DNA of 64,000 bases. It comes from GWB1-38-13 sp964488535 (lineage in GTDB: Bacteria; Patescibacteriota; Microgenomatia; UBA8517). The stretch is taken from positions 29,645 through 93,644 of the forward strand of contig CAZAUT010000001.1 of assembly GCA_964488535.1 (NCBI GenBank), given 5' to 3'. Positions 1-8,406 of the stretch are shown piece after piece. The number at the start of each line of letters is the position of its first letter. The stretch's first letter is position 1. The notes under the pieces were generated by a model. That model was not told the DNA's origin. It ran no database searches and was given only the letters and a program-made list of their open reading frames with translations. The translations under genes were made by a program, and so were the position numbers.

Positions 1-218
1 ATATAAAAAACTCCGGTGAAGCGGAAGATATTGCAAAAAATCTTTATGCGGAGGTGTATAGAATTTCGCTTTTTCAGGTGGCAAAGGCAGCTCATCTTCG
101 TGTTTTGGCGAATGTTGAAAAAAATTTAGCGGAAAAAGGATTGGGTGACGAACATTGGGAAAAAGCTGAAGATTATCTTCAAAAGTTTTACAGTGCGCTT
201 AAAGAAAGAGTTGCTTAA
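1..218 (+). CDS. C-terminal end of an unidentified protein (partial)
   Basis: The reading frame is open from the window edge (codons begin at base 3) to a TAA at 216-218 and gives 71 residues. The piece is mostly helical in character, rich in Ala, Glu, Lys and Leu, and ends in KERVA. No cysteines, membrane segment or known motif is visible, and the start lies outside the window. The good codon structure and clean stop support a real gene end, but the family cannot be named from this fragment. Confidence 0.6.
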   Translation, partial: IKNSGEAEDIAKNLYAEVYRISLFQVAKAAHLRVLANVEKNLAEKGLGDEHWEKAEDYLQKFYSALKERVA

Positions 219-323
219 GCGAAATACCAAGCTTTGCTTATTGCGCATTGAGAGCGCGTGGCGTAATTGGAAATACGATATTATTTTCTGCTTTATCGAA
301 TTCCAAATATTTTATTGTAATTG

Positions 324-345
324 TTCGGTGAACTGTATCATCGAA
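324..345. promoter_or_regulatory. Operator-like palindrome, downstream copy
   Basis: Half sites TTCGGTGA (324-331) and TCATCGAA (338-345) surround the six bases ACTGTA. The site is the reverse complement of the one at 792-813 with one mismatch. It lies 11 bp beyond the stop of the TrpR-like gene. It is inferred to be a second binding site for that regulator. Confidence 0.5.
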
Positions 346-356
346 AAAATATTTAG

Positions 357-764
357 CTACCTTTTTACATCCTTTCGTAAGTATCCGGTATAAAATTTTC
401 TTTTAACAATTGTCTTTGGTCCGCTCGTTATATATGCTTTTTTTCTGTACTCTCTTTCTACTTTTTCCTCTCTGGCCACAACTAAATCAATTCCCTTTTT
501 ATTTTCCTCCAACTTTCTCATCATAAGCAGCACTGTACTCATCCCAACTTTAAGATCCTTTACAATATCTCTGTAAAGTACTCCCTGAAGAAGCATTTCT
601 GCGACCTGTATTCTTCTTCCAATTTTCATTTTTTCATCATGTGTAAGGATGGCGTTAATTATTTGCTCGACTTCGTCTCCGTCTTTTGCTGCCAGAAATG
701 AAGCCCTCAATTTGTTCAAAGTACTAAACACAGAATCTTTATCAAGAAATCTATATCTTCTCAT
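357..764 (-). CDS. TrpR-like regulator, YerC/YecD family
   Basis: A 135-residue protein whose middle part (about residues 37-85) matches the TrpR/YerC helix-turn-helix fold: LTHDEKMKIGRR, then AEMLLQG, then a recognition helix around GMSTVLLMMRKLE. YerC/YecD proteins are about 100 residues, so this one carries an extra basic C-terminal tail ending in YLRKDVKR. It is expected to be a cytoplasmic DNA-binding repressor; the ligand, if any, is unknown. Operator-like palindromes lie 28 bp upstream of its start and just downstream of its stop, which points to autoregulation. Family assignment is confident; the target genes are not known. Confidence 0.85.
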   Translation of the reverse strand: MRRYRFLDKDSVFSTLNKLRASFLAAKDGDEVEQIINAILTHDEKMKIGRRIQVAEMLLQGVLYRDIVKDLKVGMSTVLLMMRKLEENKKGIDLVVAREEKVEREYRKKAYITSGPKTIVKRKFYTGYLRKDVKR

Positions 765-791
765 TATTTAATACTAACATGTTTTATACTG

Positions 792-813
792 TTCGGTGAT
801 ACAGTTCACCGAA
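792..813. promoter_or_regulatory. Operator-like palindrome upstream of the TrpR-like gene
   Basis: TTCGGTGA (792-799) and TCACCGAA (806-813) form a perfect 8-bp inverted repeat around TACAGT. On the minus strand the site is followed at once by TATAAA, so it would overlap the -35 region of the regulator's own promoter. This arrangement fits repression by the gene product. Confidence 0.55.
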
Positions 814-954
814 AAAATACGTATTCTATGTTATAAGGAAAGTGAATGATTAAGAACATTAAATTTATATCTCTTTACTATCAGACAATAAACAACACCA
901 ACGAAAGAAAATTGTGAATTTTGTGATAAACTACTTTTTGAGTAATATTGTATC

Positions 955-1025
955 CGGGGTGTAGTATAAAGGTAGTATTTACGCATGGGGTGCGTAAGGT
1001 CCCAGTTCAATTCTGGGCACCCCGA
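955..1025 (+). tRNA. tRNA-Pro (GGG anticodon)
   Basis: Cloverleaf folded by eye. The acceptor stem is CGGGGTG (955-961) with CACCCCG (1018-1024) and discriminator A1025. The D arm is GTAT/GTAT with G-U pairs. The anticodon stem is TACGC/GCGTA with loop ATGGGGT, so the anticodon is GGG. The T arm is CCCAG-TTCAATT-CTGGG. The next bases are CAAAA, so CCA is not encoded and must be added by a CCA-adding enzyme such as the one near the window end. The 71-nt length is normal. Confidence 0.93.
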
Positions 1026-1095
1026 CAAAAGTTATAGACTGATTCAACCATCGTTTGGAATAATGTTTGCGATTGTGGATTATTAACCGGAGCCT

Positions 1096-1740
1096 GTGGT
1101 ATTATTATTGCAGTCTATGTTTTTCTTGACGTCTCTTCTTTCGCAAGTCAGGAACCCGTTTGTGGGGGGAGAATTCGATAATAGCTGGGACCGTCTGGAA
1201 TTTACCGCCTCCAATTTTGTTAGCGTTGGTTTTTTAATAGCGACGATTATTTTCGTTTTTATTTTTATTATCGGATCTTTTCAGTGGATCACTTCGGGCA
1301 GTGATAAAAGTAAATTAGCGGAAGGTAAAACCAAGATAACGCATGCTATAGTCGGTCTTATTGTTCTGCTTTTAATATTTTTCATTACCCAGGTAATAAA
1401 TCTTTTATTGGGTTTAAATATAGGAAGATTGGGAAAACCTTTCAGCAGTGAGATGGGTACAATACCCGCTCCGGGAGATGTTACTTTGCCTACTCCTACC
1501 GACTCAATTGCTCCGAGTATAGTTCCATCATCCGAACAGCAGAATTGTGAAGCATCGGGAGGGAGCTGGATTGAATTTCCGGACAGTTGTGCCGATCGAT
1601 GTGACGACACGACATGTCTTGATGCGACATATTACAGCTGCGACTGTGGTGACTTTTATTGTTGGGATGGAGACAGCTGTATTTATGACCCGGATGGTTC
1701 ACCCATGCAAACTCCAATTGAAACTCCTGCCATGTTTTAA
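1096..1740 (+). CDS. T4SS_pilin-like two-TM membrane protein with Cys-rich tail
   Basis: The 214-residue product has two hydrophobic segments at about 40-65 and 82-108, linked by GSFQWITSGSDKSKLAEGK and followed by ITHAIVGLIVLLL. This spacing resembles the T4SS_pilin (VirB2/TrbC-like) small membrane proteins that are common in CPR genomes. A Thr/Pro/Ser linker then leads to about 60 residues with ten or so cysteines, presumably outside the cell. The GTG at 1096 has GGAG 4 nt upstream; an in-frame ATG at 1117 is the alternative start. The role is inferred to be in the cell envelope or secretion; no partner genes lie beside it. Confidence 0.7.
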   Translation: MVLLLQSMFFLTSLLSQVRNPFVGGEFDNSWDRLEFTASNFVSVGFLIATIIFVFIFIIGSFQWITSGSDKSKLAEGKTKITHAIVGLIVLLLIFFITQVINLLLGLNIGRLGKPFSSEMGTIPAPGDVTLPTPTDSIAPSIVPSSEQQNCEASGGSWIEFPDSCADRCDDTTCLDATYYSCDCGDFYCWDGDSCIYDPDGSPMQTPIETPAMF

Positions 1741-1839
1741 ATACTCTTTTTAAATCAGATGTGCTTTAAGACTGTTAAGTTGTTGAAAATTGTGCTTTAT
1801 TTCTTGGTTGTATTTTAAACCTATCTGTGTTAAACATGA

Positions 1840-2931
1840 ATGGACATGACAAAGAAAACAAAACCCATAGAAGCCCCTCAAATGCAGGAAAACTCTACGG
1901 CTAAGTTGGCTGCAATCAGAATTGCAATGGAGCAGATTGAGAAACAGTACGGAAAAGGTTCAATTATGAGACTCGGTCAGGCAACCGATGAGAAATTTAA
2001 AGTTGATGTCATCCCCACGGGTTCCATTGCCATCGATTTGGCGCTTGGCGTAGGAGGGTTTCCCAGAGGAAGAATTATTGAAATTTATGGTCCGGAAGCT
2101 TCGGGCAAAACAACTCTGGCCTTACACGTAATTGCTGAGGCGCAAAGAAGGGGTGGACAGTGCGCATTTATCGATGCGGAACATGCTCTTGATCCTGTAC
2201 GTGCCGAAGCGATTGGCGTCAGTCTTGACGATCTTCTTCTTTCTCAGCCGGATACAGGCGAACAGGCATTAGAAATTACTGAGACTCTTGTCAGGTCCGG
2301 CGCTCTTGACGTGATAGTAGTTGACTCCGTCGCTGCTCTTGTACCAAGGGCTGAACTTGAAGGAGAAATGGGAGATGCGGTAATGGGTCTTCAAGCGCGT
2401 TTGATGAGCCAGGCACTTAGAAAATTAACGGGTGCTATATCAAAAAGTAGGACAATTCTTATTTTTACAAACCAGCTCAGGCAAAAGATTGGAGTAATGT
2501 TCGGCAACCCCGAAACAACGCCGGGAGGACTGGCGTTAAAGTTTTATTCTTCCGTCAGGATAGATATTCGAAGAATCGAAGTGATAAAGGACGGGGAAAT
2601 GGTTATCGGTTCGCGACACAGAGTGAGGGTTGTTAAAAACAAAGTTGCGCCTCCTCTTCGCGTTGCCGAATTCGATATCATGAACGACGAGGGGATTTCC
2701 AAGACGGGTGGAATATTGGATGTTGCTGTTGAGCTTGGAATATTGGAAAAGAAAGGGTCTTTTTATAATTACGAGGGAAAAGTGCTTGCACAAGGAAGGG
2801 AAGGGGCAAAGATTCTTATGAAAGAAGACATGAAACTGGCAGATGAAATTGAAAATAAGATCCGGCAAGTCGTCGCTTCGGGCAAAAAAGTGCCAAAAGA
2901 AATTGGGGAAAGTGAGGACGAAACGGAATAA
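1840..2931 (+). CDS. recA: Recombinase RecA
   Basis: A complete 363-residue RecA, the ATP-dependent strand-exchange protein of homologous recombination and the SOS co-protease. Walker A is GPEASGKT at residues 84-91 (Ala where many RecAs have Ser). Walker B is VIVVDSVAAL. The MSQALRKLTG and FTNQLRQKIGVMFGNPETTPGG stretches match the region around loops L1 and L2. The acidic tail ends DETE. A second ATG lies two codons downstream. A hypothetical gene and recX follow closely, so a recA-recX unit is likely. No LexA box could be recognised. Confidence 0.98.
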   Translation: MDMTKKTKPIEAPQMQENSTAKLAAIRIAMEQIEKQYGKGSIMRLGQATDEKFKVDVIPTGSIAIDLALGVGGFPRGRIIEIYGPEASGKTTLALHVIAEAQRRGGQCAFIDAEHALDPVRAEAIGVSLDDLLLSQPDTGEQALEITETLVRSGALDVIVVDSVAALVPRAELEGEMGDAVMGLQARLMSQALRKLTGAISKSRTILIFTNQLRQKIGVMFGNPETTPGGLALKFYSSVRIDIRRIEVIKDGEMVIGSRHRVRVVKNKVAPPLRVAEFDIMNDEGISKTGGILDVAVELGILEKKGSFYNYEGKVLAQGREGAKILMKEDMKLADEIENKIRQVVASGKKVPKEIGESEDETE

Positions 2932-2942
2932 TTTAATTAACA

Positions 2943-3710
2943 ATGAATCCCTCAATTGCATTCACGATTCACGACGACTCGGGAAGAGTATTTGAGCTTC
3001 TTAGGAAAATTACCGTTTTTTTGAAAGAACATTTTTCCGAAGCTTTTGTGGTTGTTACACCGGTAACGATAAATATATTACCGAATGATATTGAAAAACT
3101 AAAAACGGACAGGTTTTTTAAGGTGTGTTATTCCCCAAAAAACAGCTTGATCGGAGAACATAAAAAATTATGTTGGGAGGATGCTGCCAAACATAGTAAT
3201 GCGGATACTGTTCACCTATGCGATATTGACAGGCTTTCTTATGCAGTTTTAAACCACGAAAGAATATTTATAAAATCTTTACACAGTTCGGAAAAAGTAA
3301 AAACTGCACTTTTGTTTTCAAGATCAGATAAAGCGTGGAAGACCCATCCGGTAAATTATTATGCGATAGAGAAAATGGCTTCGGAATTGTCAAAAATTCT
3401 GTTCAATAAAGACTTGGATTATGGTTGGTGTTATCTTGTTGTAAATAGAGATCTGCTTAAAAATGTTGTTAATAAATTGACTATAAAGGAAGTTGGTGTT
3501 TACGGGGAGCTGATGTATTGGTTAAAGAACGACATTGCTGTTGAAAAAGTTGATTGGTTAGCATGGGAGGATCCATTTTTCTTTAATGCCGAATTTAGAA
3601 AAATGAAAAGGTTGCGGGAGCTCGATAAAAAAGAGGACGAAAAAAGATTGGGATATGTCATTCCTACAGTCGAATTTTTATTAAAAAAATGGCGCGGATT
3701 ACTTCAATAA
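2943..3710 (+). CDS. Hypothetical protein between recA and recX
   Basis: A 255-residue soluble protein starting 11 nt after recA and overlapping recX by 22 nt, so it is probably cotranscribed with both. It shows alternating strands and helices, a VHLCDIDRL motif near residue 94, and an acidic/basic C-terminal helix (KMKRLRELDKKEDEKR). The N-terminal part resembles an alpha/beta nucleotide-sugar-binding fold, but no DxD motif or other catalytic signature is clear. I do not recognise the family. Its position suggests a role linked to recombination or only shared transcription. Confidence 0.75.
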   Translation: MNPSIAFTIHDDSGRVFELLRKITVFLKEHFSEAFVVVTPVTINILPNDIEKLKTDRFFKVCYSPKNSLIGEHKKLCWEDAAKHSNADTVHLCDIDRLSYAVLNHERIFIKSLHSSEKVKTALLFSRSDKAWKTHPVNYYAIEKMASELSKILFNKDLDYGWCYLVVNRDLLKNVVNKLTIKEVGVYGELMYWLKNDIAVEKVDWLAWEDPFFFNAEFRKMKRLRELDKKEDEKRLGYVIPTVEFLLKKWRGLLQ

Positions 3711-4303
3711 AACCACAGAAACATAACAACCGTGTGAATATACACCTTGACGGAAAGTTCGGTTTCGGATTGGATTTGGAAAATTTTTTTAAGTTGGGAT
3801 TAAAGGTCGGACAGGAATTGACGGATGAAAAAATAGCGGAAATTACTCAAAAAGGTGATTTTCAGAAAGTAGCTGACCGATTGTTAATATTTGCCACACT
3901 TCGGCCAAGAAGCGAAAAAGAAATCAACAATTGGTTTAGAAGAAAAAAAGTTAAGGATGAATATAAAGAAAAGCTAAGAGAGAAACTTTATAAGCTGGAA
4001 CTTTTGGACGATGAAAAGTTTGCTGTTTGGTGGATAGAGCAAAGGAAGAATTTTCGGCCGAAGCCGAAAAGTGTAATGTATAACGAATTACGTATAAAGG
4101 GAATAAATAAAGAAATAATCGACAAAGTATTAAACGAAACAGATGTTAACGAAGTTAATATTGCCAAAGAGCTTGTGGAAAAGAGGGCTTACAAGTGGAG
4201 AGGTTTGGAAAAGTTGGAAAGAACACAAAAAATCACCCGTTTTTTAGCTGGAAAGGGTTTTGGATGGGAAACGATTAAAAAGGCACTAGGGACTAGCAAC
4301 TAG
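3689..4303 (+). CDS. recX: RecX, regulator of RecA
   Basis: A 204-residue protein of the RecX family, which binds in the groove of the RecA filament and limits its activity. It begins with the basic MARITSIKPQKHN segment and a beta-rich extension, like the longer Firmicute-type RecX. Three-helix RecX repeats follow: RLLIFATLRPRSEKEINNWF, then LYKLELLDDEKFAVWWIEQR and ELRIKGINKEIIDKVL. It overlaps the upstream gene by 22 nt, consistent with translational coupling to the recA unit. The last codons (ALGTSN) merge into an ACTAG-type short repeat that continues downstream. Confidence 0.93.
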   Translation: MARITSIKPQKHNNRVNIHLDGKFGFGLDLENFFKLGLKVGQELTDEKIAEITQKGDFQKVADRLLIFATLRPRSEKEINNWFRRKKVKDEYKEKLREKLYKLELLDDEKFAVWWIEQRKNFRPKPKSVMYNELRIKGINKEIIDKVLNETDVNEVNIAKELVEKRAYKWRGLEKLERTQKITRFLAGKGFGWETIKKALGTSN

Positions 4304-4325
4304 GTACTAGAATGGGTAGCAAGTA
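4283..4325. repeat. ACTAG-type short-period repeat overlapping the recX end
   Basis: The units GCACTAGG, GACTAGCA, ACTAGGTACTAG and GGGTAGCAAG follow one another across the recX stop codon. This is one of several arrays of degenerate 7-10 bp units in the window. Confidence 0.45.
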
Positions 4326-4430
4326 AAATGTAGTGTGTAGAACGCAAAAATGCAAGAAAATAATTTGAGTATGGGATGGTAACAAGTTAAAAATCAAAAT
4401 TAAAAAACTAAATTTGTTACTAAACCCCCC

Positions 4431-4459
4431 TTGCTAATGAAACGGTAAAAAGATAAAAT
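4431..4459 (+). promoter_or_regulatory. Predicted promoter of the RNase Y gene
   Basis: TTGCTA (4431-4436) and TAAAAT (4454-4459) are separated by 17 bp. Transcription would begin near 4466, leaving a leader of about 130 nt before the likely ATG at 4598. That leader can form hairpins, for example TATGG...CCATA around 4484-4516 and CCCT...AGGG around 4518-4533. Confidence 0.45.
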
Positions 4460-4597
4460 ACACCTTGAGGCATACGAATATGGTGGAAAAAACCAAAACA
4501 CAGTTTTCTTCCATAACCCTTCAATTATTAGGGTAATTTGCTTCATGGTCTCGTCGAGAGGATAAAGCGTTGCCGGGACAGGCTATTTGTAAACAAT

Positions 4598-5824
4598 ATG
4601 GACGTAAATGCTGTTAAAAAAAGTTCTTCAGATTCCATGACCAAGCGTGAGGAGACGTTGCGGAAAAAGGAGGGGGAATTACTTGATAAGTTGTCAAAAG
4701 CAGCAAAGTTGTCGGTAGATGAAGCAAGAAGAATGCTTTTGGATCAGGTTCAGAAGGATCTTACCGAAGAAATTGCCAAAAAGATTAGGGCTGCCGAAGA
4801 CAGGATAAAATTGGAAGCTGGGGAAAAGGCAAAAGAAATTTTAATTGATGCCATGAAACACGGTGCCACGTCGTATACAGCAGAGTACACTGTTTCTTCC
4901 GTCACCGTTCCCAATGAAGACGTCAAAGGGCGTATCATTGGTGCCGGCGGAAAAAACATAAGAACATTTGAAAAGGAAGCGGGAGTTGAGGTGGAAATTG
5001 ACGAAACCCCCGAGATACGTCTTTCGTCATTCGATGCAGTCAGGCGTGAAGTGGCAAAGAGATCGTTGGAAATTTTAATAAAAGATGCGAGAATCCAGCC
5101 TTCAAGGATTGAAGAAGTGGTAAGACAGACTCGGACACAGATGGAAGATGTTCTTCTTGAAGAAGGTAAAAAAATTACCGAAAGCTGCGGTGTCTACAAC
5201 ATATCAGCCGATGTCCTGAGACTTATCGGGAGATACAGGTTCAGAACTTCTTATGGTCAAAACCTTGGTATCCATACAATTGAAGAGACAAAGATAGGTA
5301 TTTCGATTGCCAACGATATAGGTGCAAACGTGGATATTGTCCGGCTCGGATGTCTTCTTCATGACATCGGAAAGGTTGTTACAAGCGAAGAAGGAACTCA
5401 TGTTCAGGCGGGCGTTGCGACACTGAAAAAATATGGTTTCCCGAAAGAAGTCATTGCAGCTGTTGCCGAACATCACGAGGAAAAACCCTTTTCTTCAATA
5501 GAATCGGCAATTGTTTGGATTGCCGACGCAATTTCAGGATCCCGCCCGGGTGCGCGATACGAACCCCATGAGGACTATGTCGTCCGCATGACTAAAATTG
5601 AGGAAATTGCAAAAAGTTTTAACGGTGTAGAGGCGTCGTATGCTTTTCAGGCCGGACGCGACGTAAGAGTTATTGTTAAGCCTGACGAAGTGGATGATGA
5701 CAGGCTGACGATATTGGCTCACGATATTGCCAGAAAACTTGAGAAGGAAGCGGAATATGTTGGACAGATAAAGGTAACTGCAATAAGAGAACTCCGCGCG
5801 ACCGAAACTACAAGCGCAAGATAA
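4598..5824 (+). CDS. rny: Ribonuclease Y, without membrane anchor
   Basis: An endoribonuclease that starts mRNA decay. From the ATG at 4598 it has 408 residues: a short charged coiled coil (about 1-90), a KH domain with GRIIGAGGKNIR near 110-121, and an HD domain with LLHDIGK near 253 and EHHEEKP further on, followed by the family C-terminus (AGRDVRVIVKPDEVDDD). Usual RNase Y has about 520 residues with an N-terminal membrane helix and a long coiled coil; neither is seen here. The frame opens further to a TTG at 4538, which adds only hydrophilic residues. Another Met codon lies at 4637. No strong ribosome binding site decides the start. Confidence 0.93.
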   Translation: MDVNAVKKSSSDSMTKREETLRKKEGELLDKLSKAAKLSVDEARRMLLDQVQKDLTEEIAKKIRAAEDRIKLEAGEKAKEILIDAMKHGATSYTAEYTVSSVTVPNEDVKGRIIGAGGKNIRTFEKEAGVEVEIDETPEIRLSSFDAVRREVAKRSLEILIKDARIQPSRIEEVVRQTRTQMEDVLLEEGKKITESCGVYNISADVLRLIGRYRFRTSYGQNLGIHTIEETKIGISIANDIGANVDIVRLGCLLHDIGKVVTSEEGTHVQAGVATLKKYGFPKEVIAAVAEHHEEKPFSSIESAIVWIADAISGSRPGARYEPHEDYVVRMTKIEEIAKSFNGVEASYAFQAGRDVRVIVKPDEVDDDRLTILAHDIARKLEKEAEYVGQIKVTAIRELRATETTSAR

Positions 5825-5839
5825 GATTTTGCCGTTTTC

Positions 5840-5868
5840 TTGACTTTTTTTTACGTTTATCTTATTAT
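5840..5868 (+). promoter_or_regulatory. Promoter of the HU gene
   Basis: TTGACT (5840-5845), 17 bp, TATTAT (5863-5868). The expected start of transcription, near 5875, is about 4 nt before the HU ATG at 5879, so the mRNA would be nearly leaderless. Confidence 0.7.
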
Positions 5869-5878
5869 TTGCTCAATC

Positions 5879-6157
5879 ATGACAAAAAGGGAAATCGCTC
5901 AAATAGTTGCCAGAAAAGCCCATTTGACTACGAAAGCTGCACGCGAGGCAATTGACGTCTTTTTGGATGAGATCGGAAGAGCACTTTCAAAAGGTGAAAA
6001 GAGGGTTGTGCTTTCAGGGTTTGGTGCTTTCCGCGCAGGATGGGTTGAAGGAAAGACTGTTAAGATTCCCAAAACCGACAAACTCGTGACAATAAAACGG
6101 CACCGTCTTCCAAAGTTCACTCCCGGTGAACAACTTCGTAAATATGTCGGAAAATAG
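5879..6157 (+). CDS. HU-family DNA-binding protein
   Basis: A 92-residue HU/IHF-type nucleoid protein that would bind and bend DNA as a dimer. It shows the N-terminal helices (MTKREIAQIVARKAHLTTKAA), the VVLSGFGAF beta turn and a basic arm that differs from the usual RNPxTG form (KTVKIPKTDKLVTIKRHRLP). The C-terminus (KFTPGEQLRKYV) is typical. The frame opens upstream to 5840, but that part would code a hydrophobic stretch inside the promoter, so the ATG at 5879 is chosen. Confidence 0.93.
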   Translation: MTKREIAQIVARKAHLTTKAAREAIDVFLDEIGRALSKGEKRVVLSGFGAFRAGWVEGKTVKIPKTDKLVTIKRHRLPKFTPGEQLRKYVGK

Positions 6158-6290
6158 CCTGTGATAAACACCCCATAGGCTCACTTCCTGCAGTTTATCC
6201 GTACTCAATGAATAATGTGTTTTGCACAAAAGTATCTTGATCTAAATCGCTTGCAGTAGAAAAGAGGACGTGAATTAATTGAAAACTTCT

Positions 6291-6318
6291 TTGAACACCG
6301 CTTACGGCAGGTTATACT
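6291..6318 (+). promoter_or_regulatory. Leaderless promoter of miaA
   Basis: TTGAAC (6291-6296), 16 bp, TATACT (6313-6318). The miaA ATG is at 6326, seven bases after the -10 box, so transcription should begin at or next to the A of the start codon. No ribosome binding site fits in the remaining space. Confidence 0.65.
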
Positions 6319-6325
6319 ACCTCCA

Positions 6326-7372
6326 ATGAGAAAAAAACTAATCGTTCTTTGCGGCCAGACGGCAACTGGTAAAACTTCTCTTGGAATAACTCTTGCCAAA
6401 AAACTGAACGGGGAGATTGTTTCTGCCGATTCACGTCAGGTCTATAAAGGACTGGATATAGGAACAGGAAAAATTGAATACGGTAAAACATACGCAATAC
6501 AAAAAAGCAGGTTAGGATATTTATACATGACCGACAATATGGTGCCCATATGGTGTTATGATCTGGCGGAACCAACGGATGATTTTAATGTCTCGAGTTA
6601 TATGAAAGTTTCCAAAAAAGTGATTTTGGATATCTGGGCAAGGTCTAAGCTTCCTATTATTGTCGGCGGATCAGGACTCTATATTCGGTCTTTGATCGAT
6701 GGGCTCGAAACGGCCGGTGTCGCGCCTGACATAAAACTAAGGGAAAAATTCAAAGGTCAAAGTGCAAAGAGTTTGTATGACACTCTTTTCAGCCTTGACA
6801 GAACTAAAGCCGAACAAATGAATAGTTCGGATAGGTATAACCCACGGAGGCTTTTGAGGGCCATAGAAATTGCTAAAAAAGCATCTTCCCCTAAAAACCG
6901 AACTCCGGGAATAAGAAGGGATATTTGGAGTGAAAATAGAATCATGCTTAATTATGATAAGGGGATAAATTTCGACTCATTATTAATGTTGGGCCTGACG
7001 TCCGGTAACGCCGATAATGTTGATAAAAGAATTAAAAAAAGAGTATTTGAGAGACTGGAAATGGGATTTGAGGATGAGGTATATTCACTTCTCGAAAGAG
7101 GAATTGATTGGAGATATTCCTGCATGCTTTCAACGGGATACAGACAGTATAAAGACTATTACCTCTCCAAAATTTCCAAAGAGGAATTTGTAAGAGAATG
7201 GATAACGGCAGAAAAAAGGTATGCCAAACGCCAAATGACATGGTTCAAAAAGGACAGAAGAATTAAGTGGATAGATACCTCAAATTCCGATTTGACACAA
7301 ATGGTGGAAATGTTAGCCGAAAATTGGTACCATGAATGTGGGAGAAAATGTGATATGAAAGAGGGTTTATGA
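6326..7372 (+). CDS. miaA: tRNA dimethylallyltransferase MiaA
   Basis: Transfers a dimethylallyl group to A37 of tRNAs that read codons starting with U. The 348-residue protein has the P-loop GQTATGKT (10-17), the ADSRQVYKGLDIGTGK motif, the VGGSGLYIRSL motif and the NPRRLLRAIE motif. C-terminal parts of the tRNA-binding region include STGYRQYKDY and AKRQMTWFKKD. Length is slightly above the usual 300-320, with an insertion near residues 50-72. The start is supported by the leaderless promoter. It overlaps the next gene by 4 nt (ATGA), so the two are coupled. Confidence 0.96.
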   Translation: MRKKLIVLCGQTATGKTSLGITLAKKLNGEIVSADSRQVYKGLDIGTGKIEYGKTYAIQKSRLGYLYMTDNMVPIWCYDLAEPTDDFNVSSYMKVSKKVILDIWARSKLPIIVGGSGLYIRSLIDGLETAGVAPDIKLREKFKGQSAKSLYDTLFSLDRTKAEQMNSSDRYNPRRLLRAIEIAKKASSPKNRTPGIRRDIWSENRIMLNYDKGINFDSLLMLGLTSGNADNVDKRIKKRVFERLEMGFEDEVYSLLERGIDWRYSCMLSTGYRQYKDYYLSKISKEEFVREWITAEKRYAKRQMTWFKKDRRIKWIDTSNSDLTQMVEMLAENWYHECGRKCDMKEGL

Positions 7373-8358
7373 CTAAAAAAGTCGAAATAACACACAAAAC
7401 AATATTTTTTACAGTCTTTTTCCTGTTGGGTTTGTGGTTTGTTTACTACATAAGGGACATACTCTTCCAGCTTCTCGTTTCCTTTGTTATCGTTTCTTCT
7501 TTTAACCCTTTTGTGGAGAAATTGGAGAAACGGAGAATCCCCAGACCTGTTGGGGCAGTTATTGCCTATACGATTTTCCTAGGCGCAGTCATATTTTTGG
7601 TATATATTCTTGCACCGTCATTGGTGATTGAAACATCAAGCTTTGTAAAAAATGTACCTGATTATATTTCCAACATCGGTTTACCTTTAGCTTTCAGAGA
7701 ACAGATCCTGGGACAATTTTTACTTCAGGTGGGACAGTTGCCGGTAACTATTGCAAGAACAGCCGTGTCCATATTTTCAAATATTATTGACGTTATCACT
7801 GTTTTGATTTTATCGTTTTATATATTAGTGTCCCGCCAAAAATTAAACACTGTTCTCGATAAATTTTTTAATGAGACCAATGCACAAACAGTTTTGACAG
7901 TGATAGATAAAATTGAAACCAGGGTGGGAGCCTGGGCGAAGGCAGAGCTCTTGTTGATGGCAGTTGTCGGTTTGATGACTTATATTGGACTTTTGCTTCT
8001 GAAAGTTCCATATGCATTACCCTTGGCTATGTTGGCAGGCCTTTTTGAGATTGTCCCCATGGTAGGGCCCTTTCTGGCTGCGGTTCCGGCTGTTATTATC
8101 GGATTTGGCATGTCTCCTTTTACCGGAACAGCTGCTGCCTCGCTGGCATTTCTGATTCAGCAGGTGGAAAATTATGTTTTGGTTCCAAAAATTATGCAGA
8201 GATCAGCCGGAGTAAATCCGGTCGTTACCCTTTTGGCTTTGAGTGTAGGATTTCGTTTGCAGGGTGTAGCGGGGGCGATAATCTCGATTCCGGTCGTTCT
8301 TGCGTTAAATGTTATTCTCAATCACCTTCTCATAAACAGGAATAAAGAGACTGCCTGA
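7369..8358 (+). CDS. AI-2E/PerM family membrane protein
   Basis: A 329-residue integral membrane protein with about eight hydrophobic segments. The family pattern is clear: an N-terminal pair of helices followed by SFNPFVEKLEKRRIPRPVGAVIAY, a central soluble part, and the conserved GLFEIVPMVGPFLAAVPAVIIG and LIQQVENYVLVPKIM motifs. Members of this family are putative permeases or ion antiporters; the substrate cannot be told from sequence. The start codon overlaps the miaA stop by 4 nt. Confidence 0.93.
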   Translation: MTKKVEITHKTIFFTVFFLLGLWFVYYIRDILFQLLVSFVIVSSFNPFVEKLEKRRIPRPVGAVIAYTIFLGAVIFLVYILAPSLVIETSSFVKNVPDYISNIGLPLAFREQILGQFLLQVGQLPVTIARTAVSIFSNIIDVITVLILSFYILVSRQKLNTVLDKFFNETNAQTVLTVIDKIETRVGAWAKAELLLMAVVGLMTYIGLLLLKVPYALPLAMLAGLFEIVPMVGPFLAAVPAVIIGFGMSPFTGTAAASLAFLIQQVENYVLVPKIMQRSAGVNPVVTLLALSVGFRLQGVAGAIISIPVVLALNVILNHLLINRNKETA

Positions 8359-8394
8359 TACTATCTTATAGTATAAATTACTTGTTTAATAGTG

Positions 8395-8400
8395 TATAAT
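8395..8400 (+). promoter_or_regulatory. -10 element of the RNase P RNA promoter
   Basis: TATAAT at 8395-8400. The expected start, seven bases later at about 8407, coincides with the first base of helix P1. No good -35 box is seen 16-18 bp upstream. Confidence 0.6.
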
Positions 8401-8406
8401 ATACGT

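Noticed and set aside
831..1028. A 65-residue minus-strand open frame
   Set aside because: It covers the tRNA-Pro gene and its upstream region and has no protein-like pattern.
4487..4543. An 18-codon leader peptide before the RNase Y gene
   Set aside because: The frame has a good ATG but no ribosome binding site or amino acid bias, so it cannot be told from chance.
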